From Oceanobacillus halotolerans (GTDB lineage: Bacteria; Bacillota; Bacilli; Bacillales; Amphibacillaceae): 64,000 nt of DNA. The notes below the pieces were generated by a model, which ran no database searches, was not told where the DNA came from, and saw only the letters and a list, made by a program, of their open reading frames with translations. Below, piece after piece: positions 44,521 to 53,538 of this stretch. The DNA is taken from NCBI RefSeq assembly GCF_010993955.1, contig NZ_WIXL01000004.1, positions 62,001 to 126,000 on the forward strand, in the 5' to 3' direction. Each line of letters opens with the position of its first letter. Position 1 is the first letter of the stretch. Both the position numbers and the translations under genes were made by a program.

Positions 44521-45468
44521 GTGGATTCAAGAGTTGAAAAGCACCGTAAACAAAAGAAAAAACGAAAATGGATATATTGGGTACTTGGCATTGGTTTTGG
44601 CTTGCTCCTACTAGTTGGTGGTTACCTATTTTATCTATACAACCAAGTAGGGAGTACGGTTGATGTCATGCATGAACCATTAGAACGAGACGGTGACCCA
44701 AGCCGTTTAAAAGAAATAGATGGATTATTAAATGATGGGAAGGCTGTTAACTTCTTGCTTTTAGGTGTAGATGAACGACAAGGTGATCGGGGACGCTCTG
44801 ATACCATTATATTTTTATCACTTAATCCCCAAACCGATTCAATGCTCATGCTAAGTATTCCACGCGATACGTATGTAAATATTCCTGGACATGGCATGGA
44901 TAAAGTCAATCACGCTTATGCCTATGGGGATGTGGAGTTATCTGTTCAAACGGTAGAAGACACATTGGATGTTCCCATTCATTTTTATTCTCGTGTCAAT
45001 ATGGAAGGTTTTCAGCAAGGGATTGATGCAATAGGTGGGGTTACGGTCCAAAATGATCGTGCCTTTAACCAAGATGGCGAACATTTTCCAGAGGGGGAAA
45101 TTCGTCTGAATGGCGAACAAGCTTTGAAATACATTCGGATGCGAAAAGAAGATCCCCGTGGTGACCTTGGACGAAACGAACGTCAGCGTGAGGTCGTTAC
45201 GGCAGCTATTAATGAAGCAGCAAGTGTCACCAGTATTACTAAAATCGGGGATATCCTTAGTATTTTAGGAGGCAATGTAAAAACAGATCTTCAAATGGAT
45301 CATATGCAGACCTTAGTGACGAATTATTTGGGTACGCGTAATAACATGAAAACCATTGAATTTAATGGGAATGGTCAAAACATTGGAGGCGTTTATTATT
45401 ATGTCGTACCAGATGAGGATATGAATCGGGTACAAACTGAAATTAAGAATCACATGAATGGAAGTTAA
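44521..45468 (+). CDS. LytR-CpsA-Psr (LCP) family wall glycopolymer ligase
   Basis: A 315-residue type II membrane protein: Lys/Arg-rich cytoplasmic start, one helix (about 20-40) and the LCP domain with FLLLGVDERQGDRGRSDTI, SIPRDTYV and RMRKEDPRGDLGRNERQREVV, which hold the pyrophosphate-binding Arg and Asp residues. LCP enzymes attach teichoic acids or other polymers to peptidoglycan. Because B. subtilis has the LCP gene yvhJ (tagV) beyond yvyE, this may be its orthologue with the matrix locus inserted between. GAGGAG is best spaced for GTG 44521; in-frame ATGs at 44506 and 44515 are alternatives. Confidence 0.9.
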   Translation: MDSRVEKHRKQKKKRKWIYWVLGIGFGLLLLVGGYLFYLYNQVGSTVDVMHEPLERDGDPSRLKEIDGLLNDGKAVNFLLLGVDERQGDRGRSDTIIFLSLNPQTDSMLMLSIPRDTYVNIPGHGMDKVNHAYAYGDVELSVQTVEDTLDVPIHFYSRVNMEGFQQGIDAIGGVTVQNDRAFNQDGEHFPEGEIRLNGEQALKYIRMRKEDPRGDLGRNERQREVVTAAINEAASVTSITKIGDILSILGGNVKTDLQMDHMQTLVTNYLGTRNNMKTIEFNGNGQNIGGVYYYVVPDEDMNRVQTEIKNHMNGS

Positions 45469-45474
45469 CATCAC

Positions 45475-45513
45475 AAAAGTCACCTGTAAGCTATAGACAC
45501 AGTGTGACTTTTC
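45475..45513 (+). terminator. terminator after the LCP gene
   Basis: AAAAGTCAC and GTGACTTTT enclose a 19-base loop, immediately after the stop. Confidence 0.75.
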
Positions 45514-45589
45514 CATTTCCACATACAGATTTTTGAACAGGTTACATGCTATAATAAGAATAAATCAAATTGGGATTGAGGGGGTTAAT

Positions 45590-47617
45590 ATGAAACGAAT
45601 TAGTCTTTGGCTATCGATTACACTCATCACCTTTATAACCGCATGTTCAGATGATGAAGTTACACCAAATGAACGTTTTAACACCTATGTTGATCAATGG
45701 AATGAACAAAATTACTCGGAAATGTATGAAATGCTTTCTAGTGAAGCAACAGAAACATATGCAACAGAAGATTATGTTGACCGCTATGAAAAAATATATG
45801 GAGATCTAGAGGTTTCTGATTTAGAAGTATCCTTTGAAGAATTATCAGAAGAACAGACCGAAACAGCATTAGAAGAAGGAACAGCTACTATCCCATTCTC
45901 TGTAAGTATGAGTACGCTTGCTGGACCAATCGATTTTGATTATGAGGCAACTTTAACACAACAAGGAGAAGAAGAGGAAAAAAACTGGTTTGTGGAATGG
46001 GACCCTGGCTTTATTTTCCCTGAATTAAAAGATGGTGGCGAAATCACCTTCCAGACGACAGCACCAGAGCGGGGTGAGATTCTCGATCGGAATCGAATGC
46101 CACTTGCTATGAACGATATCGTCTATGAAATTGGGGTTGTACCAGGAGAAATGACAAACCCTGATCAAACCATTGAGAAACTAGCAGACCTCTTGAAAAT
46201 GAGTGTAGATTCCATTGAAGGGGCTTTAAATCAAGAATGGGTTGGACCTGATTTATTTGTTCCGTTAAGTGAAGTACCCCAAACAAATGAAGAGGTTTTA
46301 AATCAATTATGGGAGATTGATGGTGTCTTGGGAAATGAGGTTACAGGACGTATCTACCCACATGGAGAAATAGCAGCACACTTAACTGGATATGTAGGAC
46401 CGATCACCGCGGAAGAATTGGAAGAACAAGAGCCTGGCACTTATTCTAGTAATGACGTGATTGGAAAACGTGGACTAGAACAGTTGTATGAAAAAGAACT
46501 GAAAGGACAACAAGGAGTCCAGATTATTGTTACGAAAGAAGATGAAGAAGCAGAAGATGTGGTGTTAGCTGAAAAACCTGTTAAAGACGGGGAAAATATT
46601 ATGCTAACGATCGATATCGAGGTACAGGAAGAGATTTTTAATAGCTATGATGGGGAGGCAGGAACAGCTGCTGCCATCAATCCAAAAACAGGGGAAACAT
46701 TGGCACTCGTAAGTAGTCCATCCTTTAATCCAAATGATGTTGTCTATGGCATGACAGCAAGTGAATGGGAAGACCTACAAGAGGATGAACAAACACCTCT
46801 TATTAATCGTTTTAGTGCAACATTTGCTCCAGGTTCAACGATTAAACCAGTGACAGCAGCTATTGGATTAAATAATGGCACGATTGATCCAGATGAAGGA
46901 ATCGAAATTGAAGGATTAACATGGAATAACGGAGATGCTTGGGGTGATTATGAAGTTCGCCGCGTATCCGAATCCAGTGGTCCAGTAGACCTGCATAATG
47001 CACTTGTCCGTTCCGATAATATCTACTTTGCCATGCAAGGTGTCGAAATGGGTGCAGATGCGTTTGTAGATGGGATGGAACAATTTGGATTTGGTGAGGA
47101 TATGCCATTTGAATACCCATTGGAAACATCTAATGTCTCTAGTGATGGTGCGATATCCGATGAAGTGATGCTTGCTAATGCAAGTTATGGTCAAGGACAA
47201 TTGGAGATGACAGCACTCCATTTAGCAACTTCTTATACTCCTTTCCTAAATGAAGGGAATATGCTGCAGCCAATTTTACGAACGGATGAAGAGACAAGTC
47301 AAGTATGGAAAAGTGATTTACTCACCAGTGATCAAGCAGCTATTATCCAGGAAGCATTACGAGACGTTGTAGCGGCAAGTAACGGAACTGCTAAGGCTGC
47401 ACAAAATGCAGATTTTGCGATTTCTGGTAAAACTGGAACGGCAGAACTGAAGTTAACTAGTGATGAAGAAGACGGCCAGGAAAATGGTTGGTTTGTTGCC
47501 TACCCAACAGATGATCAAGATGTTCTCATTGCAATGATGGTTGAAGGGGTAGAAGATAATGGTGGCAGTGGATATGTTGTGGATAAAGTAACCAACGTGC
47601 TTCAAGCCATTAAATAA
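45590..47617 (+). CDS. pbpC: class B penicillin-binding protein, PbpC/PBP3-like lipoprotein
   Basis: A 675-residue D,D-transpeptidase. It begins with a lipoprotein signal (ITLITFITAC, Cys19), then an NTF2-like MecA_N domain (about 25-140), the dimerisation domain (RGEILDRNRMPLA) and the transpeptidase with STIK (in APGSTIKP), SDN (VRSDNIYF) and KTGTA. This layout is that of B. subtilis PBP3 and S. aureus PBP2a, so low beta-lactam affinity is possible but not shown. ATG 45590 has GAGGGGG upstream; the longer frame from 45533 is not supported. Confidence 0.92.
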   Translation: MKRISLWLSITLITFITACSDDEVTPNERFNTYVDQWNEQNYSEMYEMLSSEATETYATEDYVDRYEKIYGDLEVSDLEVSFEELSEEQTETALEEGTATIPFSVSMSTLAGPIDFDYEATLTQQGEEEEKNWFVEWDPGFIFPELKDGGEITFQTTAPERGEILDRNRMPLAMNDIVYEIGVVPGEMTNPDQTIEKLADLLKMSVDSIEGALNQEWVGPDLFVPLSEVPQTNEEVLNQLWEIDGVLGNEVTGRIYPHGEIAAHLTGYVGPITAEELEEQEPGTYSSNDVIGKRGLEQLYEKELKGQQGVQIIVTKEDEEAEDVVLAEKPVKDGENIMLTIDIEVQEEIFNSYDGEAGTAAAINPKTGETLALVSSPSFNPNDVVYGMTASEWEDLQEDEQTPLINRFSATFAPGSTIKPVTAAIGLNNGTIDPDEGIEIEGLTWNNGDAWGDYEVRRVSESSGPVDLHNALVRSDNIYFAMQGVEMGADAFVDGMEQFGFGEDMPFEYPLETSNVSSDGAISDEVMLANASYGQGQLEMTALHLATSYTPFLNEGNMLQPILRTDEETSQVWKSDLLTSDQAAIIQEALRDVVAASNGTAKAAQNADFAISGKTGTAELKLTSDEEDGQENGWFVAYPTDDQDVLIAMMVEGVEDNGGSGYVVDKVTNVLQAIK

Positions 47618-47624
47618 GTAGAAC

Positions 47625-47888
47625 AAAAGCGCAAGCGCCTTGATCACCCCCGACAAGCATAAGCCAAGCCTCGACGTGGCGCTTTTTGCGCGTAATGTGG
47701 ATTGACTTATGACCTCGAGGGGGTAGGCGCTGGAGCTGGACGTGGCTGTTCCTGTATATGAACAAAATAAAGCCAACTTTTTATACATTCTTATCTTTTT
47801 AGAAAACTTGGCATTCGCTAAGGCTTTATTGGTGAATGCCTTAGTTGCACTTATGCAGTAGGAAAGTTTTTATACTTTCCTAGCTGCT
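47625..47888. repeat. F3 (simple copy) followed by F6
   Basis: 47632-47750 is an uninterrupted F3 (AGCGCCTTGATCACCCCC ... GAGGGGGTAGGCGCT). 47803-47888 is a clean F6 (AGAAAACTTGGCATTCGC ... GGAAAGTTTTTATACTTTCC). Finding the two modules apart here is what shows that the 7088-7300 and 11535-11742 copies are composites. Confidence 0.75.
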
Positions 47889-47898
47889 AAAAGCATAA

Positions 47899-47938
47899 AA
47901 CCGGAGACAGCCGTAATAATCGGAATCTCCGGTTTTTC
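47899..47938 (-). terminator. terminator of the coiled-coil protein gene
   Basis: AAAACCGGAGA and TCTCCGGTTTT form a long stem directly beside the stop at 47939. Confidence 0.82.
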
Positions 47939-48253
47939 TTATCTATCCTGCCGCAACATATCATAATATTGCTGACGTGTCGGAACAACCTCTGCTTCAA
48001 TACAATCCTCAATAAATTCCCGCAGACGAACATTTTGTTGAAACATTTCCTCATTGACTTCTGTTAAATATTCCACTTTCTGACTAGTAGAAGCTGAAGA
48101 ACGTTGAGAAGTCAAAATATTCGTTTGCATCATTTCTTCCATATCCAATTGCATTGCTCGAAGTTGGTCATATAATGATTTATTCGATCTTTCTAGTTCT
48201 GCTACTCGCTTTTCTAATACATCGATTTTTGACTCAATCTTCATCCCCTCCAT
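47939..48253 (-). CDS. small coiled-coil protein of unknown function
   Basis: A 104-residue soluble protein, start MEGMKIESKIDVLEKRVAELERSNKSL, whose first ~50 residues are a clear leucine/charged coiled coil similar in style to SlyX. The C-terminal part (EMFQQNVRLREFIEDCIEAEVVPTRQQYYDMLRQ) is helical and better conserved-looking. The start is uncertain: GGAGGGG lies only 2 bases before the ATG at 48244. Own terminator supports expression. No function can be assigned. Confidence 0.65.
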   Translation of the reverse strand: MEGMKIESKIDVLEKRVAELERSNKSLYDQLRAMQLDMEEMMQTNILTSQRSSASTSQKVEYLTEVNEEMFQQNVRLREFIEDCIEAEVVPTRQQYYDMLRQDR

Positions 48254-48599
48254 TTACGCGAAATGTTTTTTACCAATGGTATGTGTATCTTTATTTAAGT
48301 ATGTTAACTGTTTAAAATTAAGGCTGTTTTCTATAAGGTTGTTGTTTCACATCCTATTTTGAATGATAAAAATTTATGAAAAAGTTTATATAAACTATTC
48401 ATTAAGACTCATGCTTACGTAAGGTGATCCTTTCTATGGTTTTAATGGCTATAGGGACAGGAGCCTTTTACAAAGAGATGTAGATGAAAAAGATCCTGTT
48501 CCTTCATCCTTTTGTGATTATTCGTCGAGATTGATCCATGTTTTTTTTCTGTATTATACGGACAGCTCCTGGAGAGACGTTAGTGGGTAACCTTTCATA

Positions 48600-48816
48600 A
48601 GGCTTTCGTTATGTCCTATAGATGTAAGGCTGTTTCGCTATTAGCGGAATGGGGTACCGCCCTAGTTTTACGGGATGAATCCTCATTCCGTTATTTCCTG
48701 AAAAACCCCGTTTGTAGGATGGTCGCGGATCCTCATTCCATTATATGTATGTGAACATTGATAGCAAATTTATTCCCGTCGAAAGCGACTGTCCGAAGCG
48801 GCAATCAACGACGCAA
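48600..48816. repeat. F2 copy c with F1 fragments
   Basis: CTATTAGCGGAATGGGGTAC, GATGAATCCTCATTCCGTTA and CGCGGATCCTCATTCC are F2 phrases. CGAAAGCGACTGTCCGAAGC (48779-48798) matches an F1 arm, and AAGGCTGTTTTCTATAAGG at 48322-48340 matches an F1 end. 48341-48599 shows nothing I recognise. Confidence 0.6.
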
Positions 48817-48959
48817 GTTACGTAGCAATTTACATCAACTCGACGTCCATAAGGTAATAAATTATACGAGAAAGCAATAAATCATATTAGTAGAATAGCA
48901 CTCTTTTCCCCTTTTCTGACTACAATAATCATATAGGCTTTTAAAGGAGGGATCACACG

Positions 48960-49445
48960 TTGAATAAATATTGGCCGAATAATTGGAAGAAAAGTCTCCC
49001 AAATTTTCTAGGAGAAGATTTTTGGTCTACCTTTGAAGACCTTGATTTGGAAAATGCAGAGGTAGAAACAAGCCAAACTAATAATAACAGTAATAGTAAT
49101 AATAGCTCAGGAATTAAGGTCAATATTTGTGAAGCAGGTAATGAGCTATTATGTATTTTTCGGTTACCAGGTTTAGTGTTAGAAGATGTTGAAGTAGATG
49201 TGTATGACTTAACACTAGAGGTAGTCGGTACGATTCAAATTGATCATAAAGGATTTCGTCCGATGCACATGGAACTATATCAAGGACCTGTAAGACGTAA
49301 AGTAAAATTACCATACCCTGCTAGACATGACAAAATTAATGCAACGTATCAACATGGGTATTTATACTTGCACTTGCATCGGCTTATACCTTCAGGTGAA
49401 ACGAAACAAAAATTACAAGTTAAAACGGATGATGATGAAACGTAA
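48960..49445 (+). CDS. Hsp20/alpha-crystallin-like protein
   Basis: A 161-residue protein read from TTG 48960, with AAAGGAGG upstream. Residues about 50-155 form an alpha-crystallin domain (VNICEAGNELLCIFRLPGLVLEDVEVDVYDLTLEVVGTI; YLYLHLHRL). The N-terminus is Trp/Phe-rich, then a low-complexity Asn/Ser linker (TNNNSNSNNSS). The IxI C-terminal motif of true chaperones is missing, so it may be a spore-associated or divergent member. The nearby gerP-like genes fit a spore role, but this is inference. Confidence 0.75.
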   Translation: MNKYWPNNWKKSLPNFLGEDFWSTFEDLDLENAEVETSQTNNNSNSNNSSGIKVNICEAGNELLCIFRLPGLVLEDVEVDVYDLTLEVVGTIQIDHKGFRPMHMELYQGPVRRKVKLPYPARHDKINATYQHGYLYLHLHRLIPSGETKQKLQVKTDDDET

Positions 49446-49561
49446 ACTATTTGTTTTCAAAATTTTTGTCATATTTAAAATGCCACCACATATACTTAGG
49501 TGTTGGTAGATGTCATGCCATTAACATTTAACACAAAACCAAAACAACAGGAGGTGTTACT

Positions 49562-50716
49562 GTGGGCTTCTTTGACAACCATGGGCTGAGTTTCCGGCAA
49601 AAGAAGGCACTAGAAAGCGACCGGGAAACAGACCTATTAGGAATTGAAAAGGCCGAAAAGGAGGCAAAAATCCCAAAAGTAGAACATGAACGAGAGTTAG
49701 CTCGATCGGTTGAATACGGATTAGAAGCTGCTCCATCTATTGGAGATCGAACTATTTCCACCTTTACAAGAGAATCACGACCACCACAAGCAGGAATCCC
49801 TACTTTCTTACGTACCCCATTTTTAGAAGATGTCCGTCGTGTCGGCGAATATGATGTTGCTTTCATGGGTGTTCCCTTTGATATTGGAACAACCTATCGT
49901 GCCGGTACACGATTTGGACCAGAAGCACTTCGTAAAATTTCTAAGCTATACACATCCTACAGTTACGAAAAAAGTGTAGACCTTAAAGAATCCCTAAAAA
50001 TGTGTGATGTCGGGGATGTTTTTACGATCGCCAATATTGAAAAAAGCTTTGACCAAATCTATAAAGCTGTTTCGCATGTATTTGCACAAGGGACCTTCCC
50101 TGTCATGCTAGGAGGAGACCACGCTATCGGGTACCCATGCTTACGGGCCATTGCTGATCAAGTAGACGGAAAGGTCGGCATCATCCATATGGACCGACAT
50201 TTAGATTTACAAGAAAAAGATATGGATGAGCGCATGCACACCACCCCTTGGTTCCATGCGACCAATATTCCAAATGCACCCCCTTCTAATTTAGTGCAAG
50301 TTGGTATAGGTGGCTGGCAGGTTCCACGAGAAGCAGTTGAAAATGTGCGAAAGTTTGATACAACTGTTATCACGATGGGGGATGTAGAGAAATACGGAAT
50401 TGACCATGTTGCCGATATTGCACTGGAAAAGGCATGGCGAGGAGCAAAAGCTGTTTATTTAAGTGTGGATATTGATTCATTTGATAGTGGTTTTGTTCCT
50501 GGTACCGGGTGGCCAGAGCCTGGCGGATTCTTACCGAGAGAAGGCTTGCAATTAATTGATCGCGTCGCCCGCGAAGGTGTTTGCGGAATGGAACTAGTCG
50601 AAGTCTCCCCACCATATGACGTCAGTGACCAAACGGCACTACTTGGAACGAGAGTCATTTCAGATGTACTCGCAGCGATGGTTGATGGGGGAAAACTCGG
50701 AAAAAAATTTGCATAA
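49562..50716 (+). CDS. gdmH: ureohydrolase, probable Ni-dependent guanidine hydrolase (GdmH-like)
   Basis: A 384-residue arginase-superfamily enzyme that most pipelines would label agmatinase. Metal ligands are in GGDHAIG (His187), HMDRHLDLQ (Asp211, His213, Asp215) and SVDIDSFDSG (Asp303, Asp305). Several blocks agree with my memory of the cyanobacterial guanidine hydrolase Sll1077 and not with agmatinases: the Arg in DRHLD (agmatinases have Ala), MHTTPWFHATN, LVQVGIGGWQVPR and FVPGTGWPEPGG, plus a ~90-residue N-terminal extension. It would convert guanidine to urea and ammonia. GTG start with AGGAGGTG upstream. No guanidine riboswitch was seen. A metal-transport ATPase gene follows. Confidence 0.82.
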   Translation: MGFFDNHGLSFRQKKALESDRETDLLGIEKAEKEAKIPKVEHERELARSVEYGLEAAPSIGDRTISTFTRESRPPQAGIPTFLRTPFLEDVRRVGEYDVAFMGVPFDIGTTYRAGTRFGPEALRKISKLYTSYSYEKSVDLKESLKMCDVGDVFTIANIEKSFDQIYKAVSHVFAQGTFPVMLGGDHAIGYPCLRAIADQVDGKVGIIHMDRHLDLQEKDMDERMHTTPWFHATNIPNAPPSNLVQVGIGGWQVPREAVENVRKFDTTVITMGDVEKYGIDHVADIALEKAWRGAKAVYLSVDIDSFDSGFVPGTGWPEPGGFLPREGLQLIDRVAREGVCGMELVEVSPPYDVSDQTALLGTRVISDVLAAMVDGGKLGKKFA

Positions 50717-50726
50717 CACATGAAAT

Positions 50727-50762
50727 GCACCTGCTTTTAATAAACTGAAGCAGGTGTTTTTT
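50727..50762 (+). terminator. terminator after gdmH
   Basis: CACCTGCTT and AAGCAGGTG enclose an 11-base loop, followed by TTTTTT. It lies between gdmH and the ATPase gene, so the second gene depends on read-through or its own promoter. Confidence 0.82.
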
Positions 50763-50789
50763 CAAATCTAAAAAGGGAGGCCGTAGAAT

Positions 50790-51614
50790 ATGAACGCCAT
50801 TGAAGTAAATGGACTAACCTATCGCTATGATAATGGAATGGAAGCAATTAAAGATATTAGCTTAACCATTCCTGCAGGAGCAAAAGTAGCATTACTCGGT
50901 CCAAATGGAGCTGGGAAATCAACATTATTACACCATTTAAACGGTTTAAAAGTTCCAAATGAGGGGTCCATTCACGTTATGGGTGAGCTATTAACGAAAA
51001 AAACGGCACCAGCAATACGGCACCGTGTTGGTTTAGTGTTTCAGGACCCCGATGATCAAGTTTTTTCTGGAACCGTATGGGAAGACGTAGCCTTTGGACC
51101 ACGAAACTTAAAAATGTCTGAAGAAGAAATAGAAGACATTTGTACAGCTGCTTTAGGAAATGTGGGAATGCTAGAACATAAAGATACACCACCCTATCAC
51201 CTTAGCTTCGGTCAAAAAAAGCGAGTAGCCATTGCAGGGGTTTTAGCGATGAAGCCAGATATTATTATTTTGGACGAACCAATGGCCTTTCTCGATCCAG
51301 TCGGGCAAGATGATATAGCTGGATTATTACAAGGGTGGAATTATATGGGACGCACCATTCTCTTATCGACACATGATGTGAATTTTGCGGCCTCATGGGC
51401 AGATATGGTTGTCCTACTAAAGGATGGCAAGCTGCTAGCAACAAGAGGGATTGAATTGTTAGTGAAAGAGGATATAATACGAGAAGCAAATCTACATTTA
51501 CCCATTATCGCTCGGTTATTTCGAATGATTCCTGAACTAGCACCCAATGGCCTTCCTAAAAATGAACAAGAAGCAGCACGCCTATTGTTTGATCTGCTGC
51601 AGGAAAGAAAATAA
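50790..51614 (+). CDS. cbiO: CbiO/NikO-type ECF transporter ATPase
   Basis: A 274-residue ABC ATPase with Walker A GPNGAGKST, the Q-loop VFQDPDDQVFSGTVWEDVAFGP typical of ECF/CbiO ATPases, signature LSFGQKKR, Walker B IIILDEPMAFLDP and STHDVNF. The family energises cobalt or nickel uptake with CbiM/CbiQ or NikM/NikQ; no membrane partner is in the window, so it is an orphan here. GdmH enzymes need nickel, which makes nickel supply the attractive reading of this pairing. GGGAGG precedes the ATG. Confidence 0.85.
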   Translation: MNAIEVNGLTYRYDNGMEAIKDISLTIPAGAKVALLGPNGAGKSTLLHHLNGLKVPNEGSIHVMGELLTKKTAPAIRHRVGLVFQDPDDQVFSGTVWEDVAFGPRNLKMSEEEIEDICTAALGNVGMLEHKDTPPYHLSFGQKKRVAIAGVLAMKPDIIILDEPMAFLDPVGQDDIAGLLQGWNYMGRTILLSTHDVNFAASWADMVVLLKDGKLLATRGIELLVKEDIIREANLHLPIIARLFRMIPELAPNGLPKNEQEAARLLFDLLQERK

Positions 51615-51627
51615 GTCCTTACATATC

Positions 51628-52161
51628 CTATTCTTGATTGTTCGAATTATTGCCATTTCCATCATCTTGCTGCTCGGCATCCATTTGATTCATTTGCTCC
51701 ATTTGCTTTTCAAATTCATCTGTATTCATATCATTAAAGGTAACAGCATCATTTTCTGCCAGCAATTCTTTTAAGTTCTCTGCATCACTTAATGTAGTTA
51801 ATCCAACCAATAATGTCCCTGATAAATCTTGGACATTTAAGTCCTGAATTTTGTAATTTACATTCTCTACATTAACCGGTTTTATATTATCTATTTCATC
51901 TTGCATTTTTTTCTGTTCTTCTTCTAGTTTATTAAGTTTTTCATTCAGTTTTTCCATATGTTCGGCCATCGTCATCTCAGATGGCTTTTTTTCTTCTTGT
52001 TTTAATTCGTTTTGACTAGTTTCCTGTTCAGGTTGTGGTTGTGGAAAATATACAGGATTCTTGGGCATTTGCATGTAGGGATTATAGTAGGGTGCATATC
52101 CTTTATACGGAAACTGCTGTTGTTGAAACATATAATAATAAGGCGGCCATGTTCTATTCAA
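51628..52161 (-). CDS. GerPC-like spore germination protein
   Basis: A 177-residue protein started at TTG 52161, which has GAGGTGATAAGC upstream. A Tyr/Gln/Pro-rich N-terminus (YYYMFQQQQFPYKGYAPYYN) leads to a coiled coil (MAEHMEKLNEKLNKLEEEQKKM), then a short beta-rich part (VENVNYKIQDLNVQDLSGTLLVGL), the usual GerPC order, and an acidic Asn/Gln tail. GerP proteins make the spore coat permeable to germinants. It is the last gene of a four-gene minus-strand set. Confidence 0.75.
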   Translation of the reverse strand: MNRTWPPYYYMFQQQQFPYKGYAPYYNPYMQMPKNPVYFPQPQPEQETSQNELKQEEKKPSEMTMAEHMEKLNEKLNKLEEEQKKMQDEIDNIKPVNVENVNYKIQDLNVQDLSGTLLVGLTTLSDAENLKELLAENDAVTFNDMNTDEFEKQMEQMNQMDAEQQDDGNGNNSNNQE

Positions 52162-52205
52162 GCTTATCACCTCTTCATTACACGGATTTCCTAGAAAAAA
52201 CGTCA

Positions 52206-52409
52206 CTACTTCTCCTCTGGTTGCTGTGGCAATTGGGGTACCATTTCTTTTATTTGTTCATCCGTTGCATTCGTTTCTTCATAGTTTTCTTTTGGCATTG
52301 TTACGGAGGAGGAACGGTTTTTGGCAAAAATTGCTTTTCCTATATTCAATGATCCTAATGTAGCGATCGAGTTAATATTAATATTTTTTATATTAATGCG
52401 CATTGCCAT
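52206..52409 (-). CDS. small GerP-like spore protein
   Basis: A 67-residue protein (MAMRINIKNININSIATLGSLNIGKAIFAKN) with alternating hydrophobic/polar residues as in GerPA/PE/PF, then a Pro/Gln/Glu-rich tail. Its place between the GerPF-like genes and the GerPC-like gene supports a spore-coat role. The exact GerP type cannot be fixed. Confidence 0.65.
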   Translation of the reverse strand: MAMRINIKNININSIATLGSLNIGKAIFAKNRSSSVTMPKENYEETNATDEQIKEMVPQLPQQPEEK

Positions 52410-52435
52410 AACGATTCAGCCTTTCCCAGAAATAA

Positions 52436-52660
52436 TTATACTTGTTGTTGGGTTTGATCCAATGCATCTGGATCATTTACGTGATTTGCATTATTAAATT
52501 GCATAGGGCTTTGATTTGCATCCCCATTATGTTGATACCCAACATTCATCTTGATGTTTGCTTGATGTCCTTTATGCAAGACATGACCAAAGTTTATTGA
52601 TGCATTATTTGATATATTATTTACTCGAATACCATAAACATTATTAATATGGGAAACCAT
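52436..52660 (-). CDS. GerPA/GerPF-family spore protein 1
   Basis: A 74-residue protein (MVSHINNVYGIRVNNISNNASINFGHVLHKGHQANIKMNVGY). It shares the pattern HINNxxGIRxNxxSNN, FGHxxxKGHQANxKMN and GDAN-SPxQFNNAN with the gene upstream, so the two are tandem paralogues. GerPA/PF proteins affect germinant access through the coat. Confidence 0.78.
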   Translation of the reverse strand: MVSHINNVYGIRVNNISNNASINFGHVLHKGHQANIKMNVGYQHNGDANQSPMQFNNANHVNDPDALDQTQQQV

Positions 52661-52780
52661 ACGATTCCTCCTATTCGTGATAAGAGAAGGTCCACAAAAC
52701 CATTATATACATATAATCATTCAGATGTTCGTTGCCTCAGGTCCTGGCAAACTTTGGCATAACTTGCATAAGATAATTAA

Positions 52781-53008
52781 CTATACTTGTGATTGTGGCT
52801 GATCAGTAAAATCAGGATCAGATGAGAAGTTGGCATTGTTAAACTGCAATGGACTGAAGTTTGCATCACCAGGCTGTGTATAGCCAGAATTCATTTTCAC
52901 ATTGGCTTGGTGTCCTTTTTGTGCAGCATTTCCATACGTAATTGCTGTATTATTAGACGCTGAATTAATACGAATCCCGAAAATGTTATTGATGTGTGTT
53001 GGAATCAT
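52781..53008 (-). CDS. GerPA/GerPF-family spore protein 2
   Basis: A 75-residue paralogue of the preceding protein (MIPTHINNIFGIRINSASNN, then KGHQANVKMNSGY and SPLQFNNANFSSDPD). ATG 53008 with AAGGTGG upstream aligns with the start of its paralogue; GTG codons at 53017 and 53014 are alternatives. First gene of the gerP-like set, divergent from the 53190 gene, so both may share a sporulation promoter region. Confidence 0.75.
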   Translation of the reverse strand: MIPTHINNIFGIRINSASNNTAITYGNAAQKGHQANVKMNSGYTQPGDANFSPLQFNNANFSSDPDFTDQPQSQV

Positions 53009-53189
53009 AAGCACCACCTTACTCCTTTTGATATAGCATTATATTCAATTTCTTTACATGCTGTGAGGAGTTAAGCGTGTATTCCGCCACTACAACAAAA
53101 AATTATGAAAAAACCGTTTTATCAATGACAAATGTCTAATAAATGAATACATATATAGAGAAAGCAAACTAGAAGAGGGGGAACTTGTC

Positions 53190-53504
53190 TTGCAACATCA
53201 ACAACCACATTGGGGAGGTGGACCATTTCCTGGGGAGCCAGCTTATCCAGGTTTTCCTTCCTATCCTATAAAAGGGCAGGACTGGAATTCACCTGCAATG
53301 CCGCTTTATAAGGGAGATGCTGTATCTACTTCTCCAGCCAAAAAAGGAAACATCTGTGCATACGCACCATCAACACCACCCCACTATACGAAACTTAATT
53401 TTGTACACTGGCCATCCCAGGACTATGTAAAACCGCATCCAAAAGGCTTTTTGCACACCATGCACACCGAGCAGCAACTCGGCCAATATATACCTTATAA
53501 GTAA
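53190..53504 (+). CDS. Pro/Gly/Tyr-rich small protein, possibly spore coat
   Basis: A 104-residue protein starting at TTG 53190 with AGAGGGGGAAC upstream. It is rich in Pro, Gly, His and Tyr (QPHWGGGPFPGEPAYPGFPSY) with no signal peptide or membrane segment. Composition and divergence from the gerP-like genes suggest a coat or coat-associated protein. I recognise no family. Confidence 0.6.
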   Translation: MQHQQPHWGGGPFPGEPAYPGFPSYPIKGQDWNSPAMPLYKGDAVSTSPAKKGNICAYAPSTPPHYTKLNFVHWPSQDYVKPHPKGFLHTMHTEQQLGQYIPYK

Positions 53505-53538
53505 GAAGCTTCCTATTCCATGCCACCTTCTTGCTTAA

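Noticed and set aside
49446..49561. Guanidine riboswitch before gdmH
   Set aside because: I looked for ykkC, mini-ykkC and related motifs in the 116-base gap and found no ACGR-loop hairpin pair or ykkC core.
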